The notes under the pieces were generated by a model. It was not told the origin of the DNA. It did not search any database and saw only the letters and a list, made by a program, of their open reading frames with translations. Position numbers and translations under genes: made by a program. From Escallonia rubra (lineage: Eukaryota > Streptophyta > Magnoliopsida > Escalloniales > Escalloniaceae): DNA of 64,000 bases. The stretch's first letter is position 1. The number at the start of each line of letters is the position of its first letter. Positions 34,600 to 46,599 of the stretch are shown in pieces. The stretch is from NCBI GenBank assembly GCA_033065855.1, contig JAVXUO010002775.1, positions 1-64,000 on the forward strand, in the 5' to 3' direction.

Positions 34600-37485
34600 T
34601 GTAATATCCTGAACCTAGGGTTAGCCGGTTATAATTACTTTAGCGACACTTTCTATCAGTGATGCTCCTTTGAATCTTTAGCAGATATTTTTATGATTTT
34701 AACTTACGATGACGAAGCTGGTTATAGGGTAATTTATAGCAATATATTTACAACAGATTAAATGAGTGATGTTCTTTGGAGTATTTAGAGATGAGGTGCA
34801 TGAGTAATATCATTAGCAATCTTTGATAATAACCATTAGTTATTGATAAAAATAGGCACAAAGAGAATGGCAAGGCAGCCGGCCCCAGAACGAGCGGCGA
34901 ACCATCTCTCGGACCAGCTGAGCCACCGATGACGGCGACACCAAAGGGCCACCGGGGGACGACGTCGGAATAGCCACCAGCCACCCACCCAAGGGCTGCC
35001 GTCGCTAAGCCCAATGTCCTGTATCTACGAAGGCAGCGCCGGCGTCCTTTGCTGTCGATGGGCATCAACCAGCCATGACCGGTAACCACCGGCTGTTTCA
35101 TCGATGACCACCGACACAGAGAGAGAGAGACTGGGCGGGGTGGTCGGTAGGTTAATCGGCAGTGGCGATGCCGATTTAATTGACGATTGAAGATTGCAGA
35201 AAGTGGTGTTTTAGGCGATCGGGATTGGTGGTCGATGTGCCGGTGGTGACCTCGCGCCAATGGTGACGGCGGCGATGTTGGTGATACGCCAGTTTGTGGC
35301 GATCGCAGAAGTTGGTTCGTGGCTGGTGACGGTGGGGCAGCGGTGGTGGTGTTCTAGTTTTGGGTGCACTGGCAACCGTGGTGCTTAGGAGATCGCACTA
35401 CGATGGAGAAGGGAGATTAGGGTGGCTGATATTTTTGTGCCGGCGGTTCTGCTGTGAGATTGGCGGTGATTGCAGTGGAGCCATGGGTTTGTGGTGATGA
35501 TGGTGGACAACAGCGATACGGCGGTTTGACACGGCGGTAGAGAAGGTTTGTTACTTCTGTTATGTTACCTCCGGTGAGTTGGGTAGTGGAACGGTGATCG
35601 GAAGTGTGGCCGATTAGTGGTAATTGGTGATTGGAGGTGCAACTAAGGTGGAGCTTAGCGGTTGCGACGGTTATAACACTTAATATTATTTGATGTAATG
35701 AATTAAGACTAAGAATTTTGGTAGCACTCTGTATGAATTATGAAATGGGTTGTTGTGGGTGCCTTTGCTCTTGGTGAATGAATTGGAATGAACGAGATGG
35801 TTATTTGGGTGCGGAATCATAGCAACGATGGTGGTGGGCGTGCGTGCATGTTTGTATATGCGTGAATGTGTAATATGTACAAGGTGTATATACAGAGTGT
35901 GTCGGTAGGTAACAGGGTACAATAGTTTTGTGTGCGCGCACCGGTAGGTGTACGTGTTTCATGTGTTTAGGCAAGTGTGTATATTGTGTAGGCGTGGTTG
36001 TGGCTGGACGATAACGTGTAACAGGAGTACATGTGGGACACTATTGCATGAGGAGTGCGGTTGTGTATAGTGTAGCAATATGACATGCTCGATGGGTTAA
36101 TGACTTCAAGTTAGTTGAGAGAGGCTCGAAAACAATGATGAAATGCCGAGAATGGCATGGTGAACTGAGCACGATTTTGGAAGGGTTGTGTAGCGGGCGG
36201 TCAGATGCGGCGTCGGAGTTGTTTGAGGAAATAACCAACATGAATCATCAATGATGCCTTCGGGTCATAGTAAAGCTGGGAATATGGAGATAAAAAGAAT
36301 GGCCCTAACCGTTCTTTTAGCTAGATGTAGCAGCGAGATTGTTGCTCCAGAGACTTCGATGCGGGAAGTGCGTAGCGTCAAGTAAGTGACCCTTTGATTC
36401 AATTAGTATTTTTGATATATGAAGTATATCTTTATCTACTGTTAAAAAAAATGTGTTGTTTATCAGCATTGACCGTTTTGATTACGTTTAGCTGCTCTGG
36501 CTTAAATTGTTGGAAAACTTTTGGTGATTTTATTTCTCATTAAAACCGGACCAGCATGTAATGACGTCTTGCTTGGAAGTCGGATTTGAAATAATTAGTG
36601 CAAGTGAGACGTCTTGGTATTTGACATTTTTGTGAATATTGAAGAGCTTGAAAACTATCAAAATGGGTGTGAGAATGGTTTAGCATCAATTGATGAGTAA
36701 TTGTATTTACGATGAACCAAAAGATCTTATTGTTGATTCGATTGCTGTGCCCCATATCCACGGGGGAAAGTGGATTCCGGGTCCTGGTCAACGGGACCAT
36801 ACGTTGACGCACAGTACTGTTGCATCGTGGTTCGCCCTTGCGTCCACAATATTGTTTATCCCGGGTGGAGGAGGGATTCTGGGTCCTAGTCAGTGGGACC
36901 ATACGCTGACCGCAGCATATTGTTTGAGTTGAGATTGGGATGGAACTGTTTGTCGTAAGGTTTTGTGCTAATGATTTTATACCTCAGTTTTGTTTCATGT
37001 ACTATATTTCATTTACCGGATGAATACTTTATTGTTTCAGATTCAAATGTTACTACGATTTAAAGTGAATTATTTTCTGGCATGCCATGGTCCACCTGGT
37101 TGAATCATTGGTTACTTACTGAGCTTGTGGAAGCTCATCCCTTACTTATCATTTCAGGTTGAAGTAAGGTGATGTTGAGGAGCATAAGAAGGACAATATG
37201 GCGCGGAGCTCCGGAGACTGCATAGAATAAGTCGCTAAGTTTTTAGATTGTTGGTTTAGTTTTAGTTATTGATATATCAGAGTTATGAAGAATTGTAGCA
37301 TGAGTGTTGTATTCAAATAAAGATATGAAAATGTAATTAAGGTTTGTAGAAGTTTTAAATTCCGCTGCATATCGTATTTAGTTTTAGTGAGTAAGGCCTG
37401 GCAAAGCCCTTGGTTAGAGTCCATTGGGTCTGAGGCCGGTCACGTGCCTAGCACATGAGCTTAGCCGTAGGTTTGGGTCGTGACA
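34600..37485 (+). repeat. 3' LTR of the LARD-like element
   Basis: Starts tgtaatatcctgaacc and ends gtgaca. It is a full-length, uninterrupted reference for the split 5' LTR. A diverged relative occurs in reverse orientation at 60935-63567. Confidence 0.92.
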
Positions 37486-38197
37486 TCAACAACATCAAAG
37501 TTTGTGAAACCCTAGATCTAAGCCCAGATTTGATTTACCCGAATTGCACAAAGTTAGATCTAGGGTTTCAATTGCACATTGCAATTTGAAAACCTAGATC
37601 TTAGTTTGTGCGATTAGGGTTCGAATTGTCGGCGTTGCACCGAAATTAATCTTAGCTTGTGCGAATTTTTGTGCGATAAGTTTGGGCGGTGATGGCGGCA
37701 TCGGGATTGGGTGGGGCTGATGGTGGCGCCGGTTGTGGCTGGCAAACAGAATGGTGGCGGCGGGATTGTGAAGGGCTTACATCGACGGCGCACAGTGACG
37801 GGGCTGCGACAGCATAGACGCACAAGGTTGGGTGGTGGCAAAAATGAAGGGTGGTGGTGGATGGGGCTTGGTGAGAGCGGTTAGGGTTTTGGCTTGAGGG
37901 GCTGATGGCAGCAGGCGATTTGGTGGAGCAGGAGGTGGCGGTGGTTAGGGTTTAGGTGATTAGAGTAGGAAAGAAAATTAGGGTTTGGGAAGAGAAGAAG
38001 AAATAGAGGGCAACTTGGTCATTTCGTTAAATTAATCTCTGCCAAACGCACTGTTGCCGTTAGTTTGAACGATTTTTTTGACGGTTGCAACACTTTTGCG
38101 ACCACAGGTGTATCTTTGCAACTTTTGTAACTACAAGGGTCTTTTTGCAAATGGCTCAAACCACGAGGGTGTTTTTTACAATTTTCCCTTTTTTCTA

Positions 38198-39270
38198 TCC
38201 ACGAAGAACGCTAAATAATTGTATCGGCAAAAAACGGTTCTCAATTTTTTTAATATATCAAATCTGATTTAGGAGAATCTTATATTACTTAAATGTTTCA
38301 GTGACTGAAATTTCCAGGCATTTCGATGCCGATAGACTATTTTAACGGAACCGGTCTTTAAGCGCTCTGTTTAGATAGCGGTTACACATTTCCGACTAAA
38401 AATTCTCCGAAGGAATTTTAAGTCTATCAATCGGTTTTGATTGCTAAAAAAGGGTGTTTTGAGATTTTTCGGTGCAAGCGTCACTAGGGGGTGTTTTGGT
38501 AATTTTTCGCCTAAGAGGGGATTTTTGGTAATTTTCCACTCCCAGTGACAAATTTAGTGAAAATTCATAATTAAGTAGCAAGAATCATTAGAAATGAGAA
38601 TATTGTGTTTAGGTTCAAGAAAGAGAATGCTACTGTTAATAGATAGAGCAAATTTTGTTAACAGATTAGCTGTAATACGAAGTTGTGAACAGATAAGTAG
38701 GAAGGGGTAAGGTAGGTTGTACTTATGTATTTTAAGGTTATCTGACAAGTAAGATTTTGTTTGAATAGGTAATCCTACTCGTTGAAAACCGAAAGTAAGG
38801 AATTCTTTGGCTAAAAGCTAAATAAGCAACGATAGTGCGGTTCTGAGATGCTAATTCATTATTTCCATTGGCATGCCATGTTGATGACGTTTATGTTGAA
38901 CTCCTACTATTATGATTTTGGACACTGGTTATCGTTGTGACCCGGTATTCTTTTATTTGAATTATGTTGTTGAGGACTTGAGGGTGAACAATTCTTAAGT
39001 CCGCCAGTGAACGAAACGTTGATGAGTTGTTGATGACTTTGATCGAAATACTCTCTAAGTCCTTCCCTTTGATGAAAACTGTCTTTTTCAATTTATGCAG
39101 AGACTTTTCTATTGTTATCAAACATCGACAGTTATTGATAACCGATATTTCTCTTATTTAAGAACGCTGTTGAGAACTTATGGTAAAGTTTCTCACAAGT
39201 CCACCCTGTTGTTAAGCTGTAACGCGGTTAGGGACAAACATTCTATATGAGTTTCCTTTTCGATGGCAGT
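38198..39270. other. Intergenic DNA, nothing recognised
   Basis: AT-rich with short frames only. A phrase resembling the MULE-end style (gtgttttggtaatttttcgcc at about 38490) may be a remnant, but I could not pair it with another end. Confidence 0.35.
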
Positions 39271-39633
39271 TGTTGGCAGATCGGAGGTTGGCCGCATCCA
39301 TCTACTCCCTTGTGTACTCAACCGTGTGCGCTGGCTGGTGTGCCAGGACTATAAGGAAATAAAGTTGCGTCCTTACTAACAGCGATTGCTTTTGGTGCAG
39401 TGGTAAGCACTTGATCCTAACAATTGGTATCAGAGCAGGTCATGGGTTAGAGTCCCCCGGGGTGTATCTGGGGAAGGGATTGTTGGCAGATCGGAGGTTG
39501 GCCGCGTCCATCTACTCCCTTGTGTACTCAACCGTGTGCGTTGGCTGTTGTGCCAGGACTATAAGGAAATAAAGTTGCGCCCTTACTAACAGCAATTGCT
39601 TTTGGTGCAGTGGTAAGCGCTTGATCCTAACAG
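39271..39633 (+). repeat. tRNA-like (SINE-like) repeat, tandemly duplicated
   Basis: A 210-bp unit starts tgttggcagatcggaggttgg at 39271 and again at 39481, where the second copy is shorter. The unit contains gtggtaagcacttgatcc (A-box-like) and gggttagagtccccc (B-box-like), as in tRNA-derived repeats. The two copies are nearly identical. A complete tRNA fold is not evident. Confidence 0.55.
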
Positions 39634-39918
39634 CATTGTCTCTTTTAATTACATGAGACTGAGATGGACATCCCGTAAAACGGAGCATCAAAATGAGGAT
39701 CACCTGTGAGATTTGATCACTGGAAAAAAGGAGGTATGTCGCTAGAGTCTTTCGCGTCGTGTCAAGCCGAGTATGCGTTGTAATTAATTCTAATTGATAT
39801 TCTGTAGTATCTTATGCTACCCATGATTATTGTTTGCTCTAGTATTTTATCTTGCATTACATATGCATAGACACCCCATGTTTGTAGTTATTATTAATTA
39901 AATTAATTACTGGGGTTT
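39634..39918. other. Intergenic DNA, nothing recognised
   Basis: AT-rich spacer between the tRNA-like repeat and the next MULE. Confidence 0.4.
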
Positions 39919-39928
39919 ATATTAATTA

Positions 39929-41021
39929 GGCTTAATTGCACTCTAAACCCTATGTTTGGCAATGAATTGCAACCAAAACCCCAAAGTTTAAAACTCGACA
40001 CACAAGACCCCAAGGTTTGCCATCTGTTGCAATATTATCAAGATATCACTAACGGGAGTCAACGATTCTGTTACTTTTCAAGGATACTTTTGTCTTTTCA
40101 GGTCATTCTTAATATTATTTCAACATAAGTCATATCTCAACCAACTTCGACGGCCCAGATCGAAACATGTGTCATTATGATTTCTTTCTTTCTTTCTTTT
40201 TAACTTTTCTTTTCTTTTTCCTTTCTTTCTTCTCGATCCCCAAGGGCCGCTAGCTGCTCCTCCTTCTGCTGCAACCTAACTCCACCCCACCCACCCACTG
40301 TATCATCGTCATCAACCCACCAACACCATTTCAGACAACACCCAACCACCACCATAACATCCACCAACCACCGTCAAATCCATCGCCTGCACCAACCCAC
40401 CAACGATGCCGTCCTTGATCTACCACCATCGTATCACCACCATAGCACCACCATCACTAGCCGTTGTAAAGCCCAAAGACCCTAACTCCATCCTAATCAC
40501 CCACCGTATCACCACCATGAACCCACTAACATCATTTCAGACAACCACCTAGCCGCCACCACAAGACCCACCAACAACTGTAGATCTGTTCAGATCTGAA
40601 GCCACCATCACAATCAAACCATCATTATCGCCTGGTTGATGGTGGTGTGGTGGTGGTTTGTTCGTGGTGGTGTAAGGTATTTGTGTATTGGGTACCCTTG
40701 ATACAATGGTGGGTTTATTGTTGGTGGTGGTTGTGGGTGTAAGTTATGCTGCCGAGTGTGAATGGTGTTGGTATTTTCAATGTGGTGGTTGGTGTGGTGG
40801 TGCTACTGGAGGTGAATGATTGAAGAAGAAGATAACATATTAATAAGAACTAATGGATTAACCATTTTACCCTTGATAACTAACAGATTTTCTCACGTGT
40901 GTTAGCGATATCCTGATATTGCAACAGATGGCAAACCTTGGGGTCTTGTGTGTCGAGTTTTAAACTTTGGGTTTTTTGTTGCAATTCATTGCCAAACATA
41001 GGGTTTACAGTGCAATTAATC
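39929..41021. mobile_element. Non-autonomous MULE-type element, 1.09 kb
   Basis: Flanked by the perfect 10-bp repeat atattaatta (39919-39928 and 41022-41031); nine bases would be the usual MULE length plus one chance match. The left end ggcttaattgcactctaaacccta is mirrored at the right end. The inverted arms match for roughly 150 bp, sharing phrases such as ggggtcttgtgtgtcgagtt. The interior is CCA/TGG-rich, itself partly inverted, and non-coding. Confidence 0.88.
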
Positions 41022-42699
41022 ATATTAATTAAAGTGCATTTTTTAGTTTAGGCCTAGTAATGTAACTTAATTAATTAATTTTGTTATGTCAAATGGTTAA
41101 GTGTCCATGTCCCGTGGTCTTGTCCAAACCAATAGTCTAGTCCAGTTACATGTCCAGTCCAGTGTTGATCCAATTATTAACTGGGTCAGTCAAGTCTAAA
41201 TGTGTTAGTCCAGTCAAATGTCTAGATTTAGTTTATTTAGTTCGTCTAGATAATTGGAGGGAGATAACATGTGAATTATCATTGATGCAAAGACTAAATC
41301 CATGATTTATACGGTTAGGAATGAATTATCCCGATCCGGTACATCTCATCTGCAAATTCAAACATAATTACTGAAATTAGGTCAGATAATGCCCCGAAAT
41401 TGAGGAACCTCATTTTTTTAATTATAGGATGAACCGACCGGTTTTCGACTAACCGGCCAGTTAATTTACTTTTGTCAATCTCCGATTTCATCCAATATTC
41501 TAACTTATCTTCAGCCTTGCATATTGTCATAGCCAATATTATCAGATTCTGCGACCTTGAGCACTCTAAAAAGGGCACTTGTCCTTTATTTTCAAGGGTC
41601 AAAAAACTTATTCTCTTTAAAGCTTGTATACCATTTCTCCATGAAGTTATATTCTAGTTCTTTTGAGAATCTTATCCATCCATACTCACTTTAAAAGGTG
41701 TGTTTAGTCCTTGCATTGTGGATCATTTGGAAAGCGTCATCAAGGACCAAAAGAGTCACTTTTTATTCAAAAGCACAAAAATAGTCTTTACTTTTCTTTG
41801 ATTAAGTCTAGGACCAAAATGTAGATTACTTAAATCAAACTACAACAGTTTTGATTCCGGTTAGTCCGACCGGATACGTAGGCAATTCGGCCCCCAATGT
41901 CGAGTTGAAGCCAAAAAAACATAAAAAACTTAACTTAGGGTAAGTTTTATCGTATTTTTGCATATTATATGTTTTAAGGCCAATAATCAATAAAAATGAA
42001 GTAGAGACCGAAAGGGTGTAGCAGGTGCCTAACATCTTCTCGTTGCGTAACTTAGTCTCCAAACCCATCTCCCAATTTCGTTAGATTAGTTGTCCTTTTG
42101 GACCTTTTAGAGTCAATTTTAGGTTTTTTCTTATTAAATAAGATGGCGACTCCTAAAATCCTTAGGAAATTTTTTCGAAGAGGTTCACTACAGTAGCAAC
42201 TCCACTATGGGCCAAAGCTAAGAGGACTAAACTTAAATTTTTTTATTGATTTGCTGGCCTTGTTGTATTTTTCTGTGTTGTATAATGTGATATAAATGTG
42301 GAACTTGGGCTTGTATTTCCATATCTAATACACACGCACATCTTACCCCAACCACCCACTCGAAAGCAACAATTGAAGACCTTGGTCCTCCCGGTCTCAA
42401 GGCGTTCTTTCGATTGTGCTCTCAAGGCCATGGCCTCCTACTAAAGGGACCTCGTGGTCTTCCTGCTGTATTAAATGACTTGTATGTATACCCGTGATCG
42501 CCAATTATTAACTTTCAGAGTTACAGGCGGGAGGTATATAGTACAGTCGAGCCGATATGAGAGACTTTACACTGGCATTGAGAGATAAATCACACACCTG
42601 GACCACTCAGTGTTCTGCCCTTTGTTTGGAGAATACATGTATTGACCTACAACATGTTGGCAGGGAAATCAACCAACATTCTGTATGCTAAATTGTTAA

Positions 42700-43165
42700 T
42701 TTTGTTTAAAAGGGGAGACTCTGACTAACCGCCCGGTTAATCACTCCTAACCGGACGGTTAGTCAGTAAGTGCATTACTTGAAAAAAAAATTGGCTGATT
42801 TATGCCCTGATCCAACCCACTGATCAACCTGGTGTTTTTTCCATCAACTGACCGAACGGTTAGTCATAAACTTATCCATAGAAAAATTCCCAGAAACAAA
42901 GCCTAACCACATTAACCAACCGGCATGTTTGTCTATCAGGATGACCGGACAGTTAGTCAAAACTTTATCCCCCAAAAAATTCTCAGAAATAAATCCTAAC
43001 CACACTGACCAACCGGCCGTTTGTCCATCAGGATGACCATCGGTTAATCGGAACCTTACCCTACAGAAAAAATTCTAGAAAATTTCCCAAGAACAAGCCT
43101 TAACCTTACTAACCAACCGGTCGGTTTTCCTTCTAGGTAACCAAACGGTTAATCAGTCCTAGCCA
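42700..43165 (+). repeat. Imperfect repeats with ccggttag motifs
   Basis: A diverged series of roughly 115-bp units, each with aaccaaccgg or gaccgga followed by gttagtca and a caaaaaattc spacer. Similar motifs occur at about 41434 and 41858 in the LTR-like region of the same element. Confidence 0.6.
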
Positions 43166-43479
43166 CAAACTTTCCAAAATAAAAAAAAATCCTCTCACCC
43201 TTAGTTGGGTATTTTCCAGCCAGCTCGATCTTGGTGGTATGTGTCATTAAATTTTTGATAAATTTCTTTAAACAGTTAAGGTAAGCGTGGTTGGTGTCGG
43301 GTCTCATCTGGAAAGCTCTCACGAACTCCAATGGCTGAGGAATTCCCATAGGTCTCAGATTTGGTTCATATTATCAATGAACTGTAGAAGGATTTCCAGA
43401 ATGGTTTGGCGACTACAATCTCGATCAGTCGAGGAATTAGACAATCTAAATAGGAGAGGTACGAAAGAAACGGAAGAAA

Positions 43480-44060
43480 GATGACAAGAAGAGAGGTTCG
43501 GAATTTGATTGGCACTATGAGTCCCAGGACGAGGAGATCAAACCCCCTGCAACTCTGGAATGGAAAGACAAACTGGTGGCACTTGAGTCCTAAATCGCCA
43601 AGATGAGGAGAGCCGATTACCCTCTAGACCTTAGTGCCCTGACCATGTGCCCCGAGGATAGATTATCCCCCAAGTTTAAGATGTCAGAGATGGATGAGTT
43701 TGACGGGACCATGGATCCCAAAATCCATGTCAAGATGTATATGCGTGTGCTAGCCCCATATGGAGTGAATCATAAATAGTTGATACAGGTATTCCACTGT
43801 ACTCTCGCCGGAGCCACCTCACGTTGGTTCCTCACTTTGGATGAAGCCCGAGTTAGGACTTGGGAAGATGTTGTGAGAGAGTTTGTAAACCAATATCATA
43901 AAATGTTGGCTTAGATATTACTCGAAGAGATTTTGGAACCACAAAACATGAGATGATAGAGTCAGTGTCAGCCTTCATTTATGAGATGGAGAAGTAAGGC
44001 ATCCAATGATGAATCGTCCGATGGAGGAAGAACCAGTAAAATATCGTCAGGAACGATCTG
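43480..44060 (+). pseudogene. Gag remnant of the decayed Gypsy
   Basis: The conceptual translation contains SPKFKMSEMDEFDGTMDPKI and GATSRWFLTLDEARVRTWED, the typical retrotransposon gag pattern of the Tat/Ogre lineage (nucleocapsid-forming structural protein). It is broken in several places and cannot be functional. Confidence 0.75.
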
Positions 44061-45079
44061 CTTCATATTTACCATGAATATATTATTGGCCATTACCACA
44101 CATTATTCAAGGCTCTTATGGGTCGCTCATATAGATAGAAGATGCCATCAATAAGGGAACCGTCTCTCCTAAGCCGAAGCTAGGGGTATACCGAGTCGGT
44201 CCGAGGAGCTCTATGCACAGCCCAAGCCCGTTAATACCAACAATGTCAACAATGTGCAAGCACCCCAGATGCTGTCATGGGAGGCCACTGCAGAGCCTAG
44301 GAGGACGTCCACTCCAGTGAATGCATTGATGCCTAAGGTCTTCGAGTAGTTGTTAAGGAAGGATATGATATCTAAGTTGCCACCTATCTCTACGCTAAGA
44401 CTAATGTTGGAAGGATACGATATACATGCATTTTATGCCTATCATCAAGGGAAGTGACATTTTACGAAGAGATGCATAACGCTTCGACACACCATACAAT
44501 ATTTTATTGACAAGGGCAAAGTATCCACTCCCACGAAACCGAATGTCTGAAAAGAACTCTTGCCGCCACACAGGGTTAACTGCATCGATGATAGCCGACT
44601 AGTTATGGAATCGACTGTCTTTATTGTTCCAGCCAGCCAGTTTAGAAGTCAGTTTTAGCTTATCATTCTCTACCACAGTTTTGTGTTGTGATTACATGGA
44701 AAGAGTTCATGGATAGGCGATGCCTTCACTGCGGAGGAAGAATATGATGAAGAAATTGGTTTTATGTTCCGACCCAATCCCGAGGTATCCCACCTAACCC
44801 GATCAGGCCGAGTGTACTAGGCCACACCCCAGCCAACCACATCCGACGCTCTATTTTCTCAAGACCCCTCTGATGATGAAGTCCTAAGATAGTTAAAGAA
44901 AACCCAAGACAAGATTTCCATATGGGGATTGTTATCCGCCTCATATTCCTACCGACAAGCCCTTATCAAACTCCTCAGCAAGGCCCGGATATTGATCCAT
45001 ACCCAGCCCAAGAACTTTCCAAGTGATGGGGACTATATATTATGGGAGTGTCCTTACATTTCCAGGTCATATTTGCCCA

Positions 45080-45500
45080 GATGAGGACCGAGCCACAGTG
45101 ACCCGCTCCATATCACCTTGAGAGTGCTTGACAAGAGGGTTCCTTTGATCCTTGTGCACAATGGTTCTGCCTTGAATGTTTGTCCCCTACGCACCGTTCA
45201 AGCCCTCGACATTGACCCAACAGAGTTCACCCCTTCCAACCAAGTCGTCCGAGCCTATGACAATACCTGAAAGTAAGTGATTGATACAGTTAAGCTCCCA
45301 ATGACTGTGGGAACCACCAGTTTTGATATTGAGTTCCAAGTTTTGGATATACCTACCACGTTTAACATCATATTCGGAAGACCGTGGATATACACTGTCG
45401 ACGTAAACCCCTCTACACTGCACTAGAAAGTTAAGTTTGTCTTGGATAAAGCCATCTTCACCATCATGGGCAATTCAGATTTACCTCAGATCGGATAGGT
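45080..45500 (+). pseudogene. Retropepsin-like protease remnant
   Basis: The translation includes LVHNGSALNVCPLRTVQALD, matching the active-site region of Gypsy aspartic proteases (the usual Asp-Gly-Gly/Ala-Ser is altered here), and later NIIFGRPWIY, a conserved second motif of the domain. It is decayed. Confidence 0.65.
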
Positions 45501-46599
45501 AGAGAAATAAAAAGGATAGTGTCCAGGTGCCGCATGACTCGTTGGATATTCTACTCAGTGGATTCAAAATGGATAGCCCAATTCAGTGTCTTGAATATGA
45601 GGCAGTTTGTCACAGTGAAAAATTCCTCACCTTTACCCCCTTACAGTAGTACGATTGTGCTCCCTATGTTGAGAAAATTTCATTACTTGCCCACAAAAGG
45701 TTTAGGCCAAAATTGTTAAGGAATTCCTTGCTTTCCAAATGTCGAGAATCAAAAGTTTGGCTTAAGGTATAAGCCGATCAAAAAAGAGAAGAGAGAAGCC
45801 ATGAGAAAGATTGCACAGGCTATGAAGGTCAAGGAAAGTGGGTAGCCCGCAAATGTCAAAGGCATAACCAAGGTTCTAACCATGAATGAACGATTTGTCA
45901 AAGAAAGAGAGAGTGGCCACCTCTATGGATTTTCGGAGCCAGTTTACAGTGTTGAAACTAGAAAGCTGATCAAAGGATGGAAAATATTCTACGACTATGA
46001 ATGGTTTAAAGATGAAGAGCTGCCAGTCCTGACCAAGTCGGGTACCGAAGCAATTTCAGATTGGACAGATGTGATGGAACCGAAAGCGATGACAACATGC
46101 TTTAGTGATATGCTTACCTCGGTGCTTATTTGTGAAGTGGATGACTAGATCATAAACCTAGCAAGACTAATCATTCCAGTGCAGGGCGATGCACGAAATC
46201 AGATGATCGAGTATGGACTGTTAACTGTGATAGAGATTACAGAAGAGAGTCCTACTACTAAAGTTGCTTCGGAACCAGAAGACTTGAATGCTTATCTCAC
46301 CTTAGCCAATTTGAATCTACTCACTTATTATGTTTTCCCAAACTATTTGATTGATAATATGATGATTGATTTTGATTACCCCTGGGTTGTTGATATAAGT
46401 TATGATGAATTAATCAACATGGTTAAATGGACCCGAAAGAGAAAATAAAATAAAAGAAATGATGAAAGAAATAGAAAATTGGGAATCTAGTTGTGTCAAG
46501 CTAGTGGCCGAAAAAACATACAAAGTCACATAGGCACTCCCGAAAACATAAAATAAATTAAAATAAGGGCTAGCCTAGATGAAATAGAGAAATTAAAGA

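Larger units (their letters stand above)
19727..37485 (+). mobile_element. LTR retrotransposon without genes (LARD-like, Tekay/Del-like ends)
   Basis: Bounded by the 5-bp duplication tcaac (19722-19726 and 37486-37490). The 5' LTR is 19727-21303 continued at 31391-32859, because a Gypsy element sits inside it. The internal region is 32860-34599 and the 3' LTR is 34600-37485 (2886 bp). The two LTRs are almost identical by eye apart from two indels, so the insertion is young. A primer site tggtatcagagc (32864-32875, initiator Met tRNA type) and a purine tract before the 3' LTR are present, but the 1.74-kb internal region encodes nothing I recognise. It is a non-autonomous element that would need proteins from a relative. 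The motif cgaggacgaaat before the purine tract is typical of Tekay/Del-type chromoviruses. Confidence 0.9.
19099..38188. mobile_element. MULE, about 1.3 kb before being filled by nested insertions
   Basis: The left end gggaaaattgcaaaaaacac and the right end (its near-exact reverse complement, ending attttccc at 38188) are flanked by the perfect 9-bp repeat ttttttcta (19090-19098 and 38189-38197). The inverted arms match closely for about 110 bp, then degenerate. Its own sequence is 19099-19726 plus 37491-38188. The rest is an LTR retrotransposon that itself contains a Gypsy element. The inner parts have GCC- and CCA-rich frames and a second inverted motif around ccctagatctaag, but no transposase. 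The whole stack is about 19.1 kb. Confidence 0.92.
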
